A stretch of DNA of 11,870 nt, taken from Bryobacterales bacterium. GTDB lineage: Bacteria; Acidobacteriota; Terriglobia; Bryobacterales; Bryobacteraceae. The stretch lies in assembly GCA_003517725.1 (NCBI GenBank), contig DOZZ01000022.1, positions 3,855-15,724 on the forward strand, written 5' to 3'. Shown here piece after piece: positions 7,034 through 11,870 of this stretch. The translations under genes were made by a program, and so were the position numbers. The first letter of the stretch is position 1. Every line of letters starts with the position of its first letter. The notes beneath the pieces were generated by a model, which did not search any database, was not told the DNA's origin, and was given only the letters and a program-made list of their open reading frames with translations.

Positions 7034-7756
7034 ATGCAATCTATACTCACGGGCAAGACGGCGGTCATCACGGGAGGCACCCGAGGCATTGGACGCGCCA
7101 TAGCCGAGCGGCTGTTACAGGAAGGCGCGAAAGTCGCGATCTGCGGCCGCGACGCGGGCGGCGTGGAGCAGGCGGTCGAGCAGATGCAGCCGCTCGGAGC
7201 GATCTCGGGCTTTCGCGCCGACGTGGCCGACCATGCCCAAGCCGCGGCCTTCATCGAAGACGCCGCGGCTCGCCATGGCGGCATCGACATTCTGGTGAAC
7301 AACGCCGGCAAGGGCATTTTCCGCGCCATGGAGCAGCTGACGCCGGAAGAATGGCGGTCCATGATCGAACTCAACCTGAACGGTACGTTTTACTGCTGCC
7401 ACGCGGCGCTGCCGCACCTGAAGAAAAGCGATGCCGCGTACATCTTCAACATCAGCAGCCTGGCCGGCAAGAACCCGTTCAAAGGCGGTAGCGGTTATAA
7501 CGCTTCGAAGTTCGGCGTAGAGGGTTTCACCGAGGCCATGATGCTCGATCACCGCGGCGACGGCATCCGCGTCACCACCATCATGCCCGGCAGCGTCGAT
7601 ACCGGCTTTGGCGTGGTGCCGGGGCAGCCGGACAAGGGTCACGAGTGGAAGATTGCGCCCGGCGATATCGCCAGCGTGATCGTAAACCTGCTGCAACTGC
7701 CGCGGCGCACGCTGGTAAGCCGCGTCGAGATGCGCCCGGCATTCCCGCCTAAGTGA
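7034..7756 (+). CDS. Short-chain dehydrogenase/reductase (SDR), FabG-like
   Basis: This is an NAD(P)-dependent oxidoreductase of 240 residues, normal for classical SDRs. The cofactor motif TGGTRGIG is at 13-20, with NNAG at 89-92 stabilising the central sheet and the active-site Asn in IELNLNG (N113). The catalytic residues are Ser142 (NISSLAG), Tyr155 and Lys159 (GYNASKFG), with the usual 13-residue Ser-Tyr and 4-residue Tyr-Lys spacing. Arg17 in the glycine motif and Arg39 after the second strand (ICGRD) favour NADPH, as in FabG-type enzymes. The C-terminus (LVSRVEMRPAFPPK) is short. No acyl-carrier or fatty-acid genes are nearby, so true FabG function is not supported; the substrate is unknown. 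The start at ATG 7034 gives the standard N-terminus. No Shine-Dalgarno lies at the normal spacing, but a -10 box is 7 nt upstream. It stands alone between divergent and sigma-54-controlled units. Confidence 0.93.
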   Translation: MQSILTGKTAVITGGTRGIGRAIAERLLQEGAKVAICGRDAGGVEQAVEQMQPLGAISGFRADVADHAQAAAFIEDAAARHGGIDILVNNAGKGIFRAMEQLTPEEWRSMIELNLNGTFYCCHAALPHLKKSDAAYIFNISSLAGKNPFKGGSGYNASKFGVEGFTEAMMLDHRGDGIRVTTIMPGSVDTGFGVVPGQPDKGHEWKIAPGDIASVIVNLLQLPRRTLVSRVEMRPAFPPK

Positions 7757-7808
7757 ATTCTATTAAGTTCCGCTCATCCAAACGTACGCTCGAACCCTAT
7801 TAGAAGGT

Positions 7809-7825
7809 TGGTACGTCATTTGCAT
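7809..7825 (+). promoter_or_regulatory. Sigma-54 (-24/-12) promoter for the AAA+ ATPase gene
   Basis: TGGTACG-TCAT-TTGCAT matches the sigma-54 consensus TGGCACG-N4-TTGCW at every defined position except one C-to-T change, which the consensus commonly tolerates. The invariant GG (7810-7811) and GC (7822-7823) are exactly 10 nt apart. Transcription would start near 7834-7836, leaving a leader of about 72 nt before the ATG at 7908. Activator sites were not recognised; they may lie inside the upstream dehydrogenase gene. Confidence 0.75.
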
Positions 7826-7907
7826 CAGGTGAGGCGACAGAGGACGGCGCAAATAGTTGAAGCGCCTGCTTCGGGGCCGAATCAGAGGAGTAGCGGGAGA
7901 CATTGCC

Positions 7908-9086
7908 ATGGTGCGCGTGACGAAAACTTTGAACCCTGGATTGAAGGGGAATGACGCGGAGAAACTCAATCGCGACCTGCACAAGCGCATCGTCGGCCAG
8001 GACGAGGCGATCCAGCAGATTGTCAGCATCTACCAGACATTTATCGCTGGCATGAACAGCCCCGGTCGGCCTATCGGCAACCTGCTGTTCCTGGGCCCCA
8101 CCGGTACCGGCAAAACGCGCCTGGTGGAGTCTGTCGCGGAGTCCATGCTGGGCGATTCTCGCGCGGTCATCAAGATAGACTGCGCGGAATTTCAGCACAG
8201 TCATGAGATCGCCAAGCTGATCGGCTCGCCTCCCGGCTACCTCGGGCATCGCGAAACGCATCCGCTGCTGAGCCAGGAGGTGTTGAACCAGTACCATACA
8301 GACCGCTTTAAGGTGAGTTTCGTACTGTTCGACGAGATCGAAAAGGCCAGCGACGCGCTATGGAACCTGCTGCTGGGCATCCTGGACAAAGCCACGCTGA
8401 CGCTGGGCGATAACCGCCGCGTGGACTTCTCGCGCACCATGATTTTCATGACCAGCAACCTGGGCGCTTCCGAAATGGGTGCCATTTTGAGACCTAATCT
8501 GGGATTTTCCGGTTTTGAGAACGAGCATCGCGCCACGACGGGCCGCACCGATGTGGCCATGAGCACGAAGATTTCGCGGACCGCGGTGGAAGCCGCGCGC
8601 CGCAAGTTTTCGCCTGAGTTCATCAATCGCATCGATAAAGTGATCGTGTTCAAGCCGCTGGGCTCCAACGAGCTCGATCAGATTCTGACGCTCGAACTGA
8701 ACCAGCTGCAGCAGCGCATCTTTAATGCGCCTAATAGCACGCCGTTCATCTTCAACGTGTCGCCATCGGCCAAGAAGTTTTTGCTGCAGGAAGGCACGGA
8801 CCTGAAGTACGGGGCGCGCCACTTGAAACGCGCCATCGAGCGCAATGTGGTGCATGCTTTCTCGAACCTGATGGCTTCCAGCCAGATTCGCGCGGGCGAT
8901 CTGGTGATGGTCGACACAGACCCGGAACTGGGAACGCTCAGTTTCGTGAAAGAAGCCGAAGACATGCCGACTTACGCCATGGTGCAGATGATCGACATGT
9001 CGGTGCCGCTGTCAGCCGCGGCGATGGCGATGAACCAGGAGACGGAAACGCCGCGGGTGGTGAACGCGCGATCGTCGAGGCGTTAA
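7908..9086 (+). CDS. Stand-alone Clp/Hsp100-type AAA+ ATPase (single D2-like ring)
   Basis: This 392-residue ATP-driven unfoldase-like protein consists of one AAA+ module of the ClpA/ClpB/ClpC second-ring type. There is no Clp N-domain, no first ring and no middle coiled coil. Walker A is GPTGTGKT (63-70) and Walker B VLFDE (139-143, catalytic Glu143). The substrate-pore loop GYLG is at 110-113 within SPPGYLG, sensor-1 Asn184 is in MTSNLG, the arginine finger Arg241 is in FINRID, and sensor-2 Arg304 is in YGARHLK. Between sensor 1 and the finger is LGF (198-200), the position of the ClpP-docking loop of ClpA and ClpC. The final ~40 residues form a Met- and Ala-rich tail with no known motif. 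I chose ATG 7908, preceded by GGGAG with 8 nt spacing, over an in-frame TTG at 7857. A strong sigma-54 promoter lies upstream. A ClpP partner, adaptor and substrates are not in the window. Confidence 0.88.
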   Translation: MVRVTKTLNPGLKGNDAEKLNRDLHKRIVGQDEAIQQIVSIYQTFIAGMNSPGRPIGNLLFLGPTGTGKTRLVESVAESMLGDSRAVIKIDCAEFQHSHEIAKLIGSPPGYLGHRETHPLLSQEVLNQYHTDRFKVSFVLFDEIEKASDALWNLLLGILDKATLTLGDNRRVDFSRTMIFMTSNLGASEMGAILRPNLGFSGFENEHRATTGRTDVAMSTKISRTAVEAARRKFSPEFINRIDKVIVFKPLGSNELDQILTLELNQLQQRIFNAPNSTPFIFNVSPSAKKFLLQEGTDLKYGARHLKRAIERNVVHAFSNLMASSQIRAGDLVMVDTDPELGTLSFVKEAEDMPTYAMVQMIDMSVPLSAAAMAMNQETETPRVVNARSSRR

Positions 9087-9116
9087 CCGATCGGCTAAGT
9101 TAACAACTAACCCGTG

Positions 9117-9368
9117 TTACACCTGCGGCAGCTTTTCGATTTCGCGTTGCAGGAAGCGCTCGGCGCTCTCCAACTGCTCCTTGCGCCGCGGGTGTTCAGT
9201 GCCGGCCAGTTCTTCGCGGGTGCGTTTGAGCGACAACTCCAAATGGCGCCGTTTGGCGGCTATTTCCAGTGCCTGGGATGAAATGGGAGCCGGCTTCGGA
9301 CGGCGGCGCCGCGGGGCCGCGTCTTCCTGTTGAGCCTCGATCGACTTACTTTCCCAGCCGCGGGCCAT
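9117..9368 (-). CDS. Small conserved helical protein (MARGWESKS type), function unknown
   Basis: This is an 83-residue, highly charged cytoplasmic protein. The N-terminus MARGWESKSIEAQQE resembles the start of a small hypothetical protein I recall from acidobacterial and other genomes; no function is known to me. A basic proline-rich segment (RRRRPKPAP) follows. Residues ~35-80 (ALEIAAKRRHLELSLKRTR and RRKEQLESAERFLQREIEKL) look like two amphipathic helices or a short helical hairpin. The ATG at 9368 has GGAG six bases upstream, a good ribosome-binding site, and is preferred to the in-frame TTG at 9374. The gene is convergent with the ATPase (stops 30 bp apart) and divergent from the cytochrome gene. 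There is no signal peptide, zinc motif or membrane segment. Confidence 0.75.
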   Translation of the reverse strand: MARGWESKSIEAQQEDAAPRRRRPKPAPISSQALEIAAKRRHLELSLKRTREELAGTEHPRRKEQLESAERFLQREIEKLPQV

Positions 9369-9444
9369 CGTCAACTCCGCTTTTCAGCCTATATCAGTGG
9401 GCCTATTTTGGCTATCGAGTAGAATAGGGACTTCGTTTCAATGT

Positions 9445-10215
9445 ATGAAACCTCTCCTTTTTCTGCTGTTTCTAACGGCTACCAGCATGCCCGCCCAGCC
9501 CGTAGCTGCTTCGGCCGAGGGAAAAGCGCTCTTCCGCAGCAACTGCGCGTTCTGCCATGGGCTGACCGGTTTGGGGGGACGCGGACCTAGCCTGGCCAGC
9601 GCGCACGTTGGGGCGCTTCCCGATTCCGAAATTCAAAGCATTATTAAAAATGGTATTCCGGGCACCACCATGCCGTCGTTCGAGGGCTTCGATGCGGCTG
9701 AACTGGGCCAGCTGATCGGTTTTCTTCGCGCGCTGGGTTCCGGACCTGTGACAGCGCATCCGGGCGGCGACGCGGCTCATGGGGCGGCGGTTTACCAGGC
9801 GAGCGGCTGTGCGGGGTGCCACCGCATCGGGAACAGCGGCAGCATCTACGGACCCGAACTGACGCGCATCGGAAGCGCGCGGTCCTGGGCTTATCTTAAA
9901 GAGTCGCTGGCAGCGCCGTCGGCCGACATCTCGCCGGATTACGAGGGCGTGGCCGTGACCCTGAAGAGCGGCAAAAAGGTGACCGGCCTGCGCCTCAATG
10001 AAGACACGTTCACGCTGCAGTTGCGGCTGCCGGACGGCAGTTTTCTGATGCTGCCCAAGAGCGACGCGGCTGAGGTGCGGCACCTGGACAAATCGATCAT
10101 GCCGGCTTACACGACGCTGCCGGAACGTTCTTTGAACGACCTGCTGGCGTACCTCGGAACGCTGCGGGGCACGGCGACTGGCGCCGCTGTGGACAAGGCT
10201 GCGGGAGTTCATTAA
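9445..10215 (+). CDS. Exported diheme c-type cytochrome with TIGR02603-like heme-binding domain
   Basis: This periplasmic electron carrier of 256 residues is the likely electron acceptor of the PQQ dehydrogenase encoded 7 bp downstream. A signal peptide is clear (MKPLLFLLFLTATSMPA, cleavage near residues 17-24). The first cytochrome c domain has CAFCH at 34-38 and a probable Met ligand in GTTMPSF (Met76). The second has CAGCH at 122-126, then a longer insert with the pattern of the Planctomycete/Verrucomicrobium-type heme-binding domain (SADISPDYEGVAVTLKSGKK, then DGSFLMLPKSDAAEV), and a Met ligand in KSIMPAY (Met219). I chose ATG 9445 because it begins the signal peptide; the upstream GTG at 9397 would place extra residues before it. 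A TAGAAT box (9420-9425) may be the -10 element of the operon promoter; no good -35 or Shine-Dalgarno is visible. Both domains look intact. Confidence 0.93.
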   Translation: MKPLLFLLFLTATSMPAQPVAASAEGKALFRSNCAFCHGLTGLGGRGPSLASAHVGALPDSEIQSIIKNGIPGTTMPSFEGFDAAELGQLIGFLRALGSGPVTAHPGGDAAHGAAVYQASGCAGCHRIGNSGSIYGPELTRIGSARSWAYLKESLAAPSADISPDYEGVAVTLKSGKKVTGLRLNEDTFTLQLRLPDGSFLMLPKSDAAEVRHLDKSIMPAYTTLPERSLNDLLAYLGTLRGTATGAAVDKAAGVH

Positions 10216-10222
10216 AACACAC

Positions 10223-11800
10223 ATGCGAATGATGATGGGATTTCTGCTGGCGGCGCTGGCACTGCCGGCCCAGGTGAATCCCGAGCGCCTGAATCACGCC
10301 CTCGATGAGCCACAAAACTGGCTGACCTATTGGGGCGACTACTCGGCCGTACGCTACCGCACGCTGAAGCAGATCAACGCCGGCAACGTGAAGAACCTAC
10401 GGGTCGAATGGATCTTCCAGAGCGGCAAGGGCGGCATCGCCGAGACCGTGCCGCTGGTGGTGGATGGCGTGATGTACGCGACCCTGGGAGACGGCATTGC
10501 GGTGGCGCTCGACGCGCAATCGGGGCGCCAACTGTGGCGTTACCAGTACGTTTTTCCGGCGGGCGTGAAAGCCACGGGCGCCAACCGCGGGTTTGCGATT
10601 CTGGGCGATCGGCTGTTCATGGTGACGCCCGATTCGCATGTGATAGCCCTCGAGGCCAAAACCGGCAAGTTGATTTGGAACACCGAGATGGCCCCGTGGA
10701 AGTCCGGCACGCACTACGCGACGCTCGCGCCGCTGGCGGTGAAAGACAAGGTGATCGTCGGCATCAGCGGCGGCGAGCAGGGCGTGCGCGGCTTCGTCGA
10801 CGCCTACGATGCCGCCACCGGCAAGCGCGCCTGGCGCTTCTGGACCATTCCGCTGAAGCACGAAAAAGGCGGCGACACCTGGGACGCCGATTCAGCCGAG
10901 CGCGGCGGCGGCCCGGCCTGGATGACCGGCACCTACGACCCGCAGTTGAACACGGTCTACTGGGGCATCGGCAACCCGGGGCCGGACCTGGATGGCGGGG
11001 TGCGCAAGGGGGACAACCTGTACTCCTGTTCGCTGGTGGCGCTGAATCCCGACGACGGCAGCTTGAAATGGCACTTTCAATTCACGCCGCACGACACCCA
11101 CGACTGGGATGCGGCCGAGACGCCCATGCTGCTGGACCTGCCGTGGCAGGGCAAGATGCGCAAGCTGGTGGTGCAGGCCAACCGCAACGCGTTTTTCTAC
11201 GTGCTGGATCGCGAGACCGGCGAGTTTCTGATGGGCAAGCCGTTCGCGCGCCAGAACTGGGCCAAGCGGCTGGATGCCAAGGGGCGGCCCATTCTGCTGC
11301 CCCATACCGAGCCTTCGCCCGAAGGCACGCACCTGTGTCCGGGGCTGGCCGGCGGCACCAACTGGATGGCTCCGTCGTATAACCCGGAGACCAAAATGTT
11401 CTACTTCGCGGTGCGCGAGCAGTGCGACGTGTACTATGCCGAGCCGCAGAAGTATGTGGAGGGCAAGGGCTATTGGGGCAGCGTTTCGCGAGGCGTAACC
11501 GACGAGAAGGAGTGGGGCTCGCTGCGCGCGCTGGACCCGCTGACCGGCGCCACCAAATGGGATTTCCGCTACTACCGGGCGCCCTGGGCGGGCACGCTAA
11601 CGACGGCCGGAGGGCTGGTATTCTCGGCCGATGAGGACGGCTACCTGATGGCTTTCGACGCGAAATCGGGAACCAATCTGTGGAAGTTCAACACCGGGAC
11701 GGGCCATCTGGTGACGTCGCCCATGACTTATTCGGTAAAGGGCCGGCAGTATCTGACGATGCCTGCAGGCGGCGCGATCATCACCTTCGCCCTGCCATAG
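10223..11800 (+). CDS. PQQ-dependent (quinoprotein) alcohol dehydrogenase-like, lanthanide-type active site
   Basis: This periplasmic eight-bladed propeller dehydrogenase oxidises alcohols or related substrates with PQQ and passes electrons to a cytochrome c. The protein is 525 residues, with a signal peptide at about 1-17. Propeller tryptophan motifs of the A-x-D-x-x-T/S-G-x-x-x-W type end at Trp105, 152, 204, 283, 446 and 487. Predicted PQQ/metal residues follow methanol dehydrogenase spacing: Glu185 (GGEQGVRG), Trp233, Asn251 (GNPGP), Asp294 as catalytic base, and Arg321 (NRNAFFYVLDR). Asp296, two after the catalytic Asp, marks lanthanide-dependent enzymes. Cys372 and Cys401 match the spacing of the Cys386-Cys415 disulfide of methanol dehydrogenase. 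The vicinal Cys-Cys ring of that enzyme is absent (Lys116-Ala117 instead). Several ATGs cluster at the start (10223, 10229, 10232, 10235); the first is used. The substrate is unknown; it is not called methanol dehydrogenase because the length is shorter and the loops differ. Confidence 0.92.
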   Translation: MRMMMGFLLAALALPAQVNPERLNHALDEPQNWLTYWGDYSAVRYRTLKQINAGNVKNLRVEWIFQSGKGGIAETVPLVVDGVMYATLGDGIAVALDAQSGRQLWRYQYVFPAGVKATGANRGFAILGDRLFMVTPDSHVIALEAKTGKLIWNTEMAPWKSGTHYATLAPLAVKDKVIVGISGGEQGVRGFVDAYDAATGKRAWRFWTIPLKHEKGGDTWDADSAERGGGPAWMTGTYDPQLNTVYWGIGNPGPDLDGGVRKGDNLYSCSLVALNPDDGSLKWHFQFTPHDTHDWDAAETPMLLDLPWQGKMRKLVVQANRNAFFYVLDRETGEFLMGKPFARQNWAKRLDAKGRPILLPHTEPSPEGTHLCPGLAGGTNWMAPSYNPETKMFYFAVREQCDVYYAEPQKYVEGKGYWGSVSRGVTDEKEWGSLRALDPLTGATKWDFRYYRAPWAGTLTTAGGLVFSADEDGYLMAFDAKSGTNLWKFNTGTGHLVTSPMTYSVKGRQYLTMPAGGAIITFALP

Positions 11801-11814
11801 TTTCGGTACGTGGG

Positions 11815-11868
11815 GCGGGCGTTCAGCCTGCGGAGGGCTTTAGCAAGGGACGGTCCGGGGGGACCGTC
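11815..11868 (+). repeat. Double-hairpin intergenic repeat, copy C, with perfect terminal stem
   Basis: GCGGGC-GTTCA-GCCTGC (11815-11831, one G-T pair) is followed by GGGCTTTAGC and then a perfect hairpin GACGGTCC-GGGG-GGACCGTC (11849-11868). It starts 14 bp past the PQQ dehydrogenase stop. The core 11821-11844 aligns with copies A and B. The perfect stem could act as a 3' mRNA end or terminator, but no T-run is visible before the window ends. Confidence 0.55.
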
Positions 11869-11870
11869 GG

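Noticed and set aside
7859..7872. Small inverted repeat GAAGC-GCCT-GCTTC in the ATPase leader.
   Set aside because: A five-pair stem is common by chance in this GC-rich sequence, and it neither masks the ribosome-binding site nor precedes a T-run.
11045..11047. Asn275 in the PQQ dehydrogenase replaces the Asp usual in tryptophan-docking motifs and at first looked like a lost catalytic base.
   Set aside because: Residue spacing to Asn251 and Arg321 shows that the catalytic Asp is Asp294, not this position; Asn275 is a structural motif change only.
1..11870. CRISPR arrays, tRNA or rRNA genes, insertion sequences, integrases.
   Set aside because: No regular direct repeats, cloverleaf sequence, transposase motif or attachment-site duplication was seen.

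Overview
The window is a gene-dense, GC-rich bacterial chromosome segment, about one gene per 1.2 kb, with no tRNA, rRNA, phage or transposon genes. TrmFO, a GAF-like protein with an unusual conserved C-terminal domain, a single-ring Clp-like ATPase, a small protein beginning MARGWESKS, and a paired diheme cytochrome and PQQ dehydrogenase together suggest a soil Acidobacteriota member of the Solibacter/Bryobacter type. That placement is inference from protein style, not from a marker gene.

Layout. (a) 1-2109, minus strand: homoserine kinase thrB, followed 3 bp later by trmFO, a tRNA U54 methyltransferase that runs off the left edge. (b) 2110-2372: a gap holding a near-consensus -10 box for thrB, a perfect 20-bp palindrome and a double-hairpin repeat. 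(c) 2373-3584, minus: an MFS transporter of unknown substrate. (d) 3716-6995, minus: a GAF-like coiled-coil protein whose 3' end overlaps by 47 bp the start of a periplasmic Slt-type lytic transglycosylase. (e) 7034-7756, plus: a short-chain dehydrogenase, divergent from (d). (f) 7809-9086, plus: a very good sigma-54 promoter match followed by a stand-alone Clp/Hsp100-type AAA+ ATPase with a tripeptide where ClpA, ClpC and ClpX carry their ClpP-docking loop. (g) 9117-9368, minus: a small charged helical protein. (h) 9445-11800, plus: a two-gene unit of an exported diheme c-type cytochrome and a periplasmic PQQ dehydrogenase carrying the extra Asp typical of lanthanide-dependent enzymes.

How they work together. 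The clear functional unit is (h): the quinoprotein would oxidise an alcohol or similar substrate in the periplasm and pass electrons to the cytochrome. The GAF-like protein and transglycosylase in (d) look translationally coupled. The ATPase in (f) appears to be its own regulon entry, controlled through sigma-54. The rest are independent housekeeping or transport genes.

The most interesting non-coding features are the sigma-54 promoter, a dispersed double-hairpin repeat with three related intergenic copies (2275-2309, 3657-3688, 11815-11868), the 20-bp palindrome at 2216-2235, and two -10 boxes placed so close to start codons that the transcripts may be leaderless.
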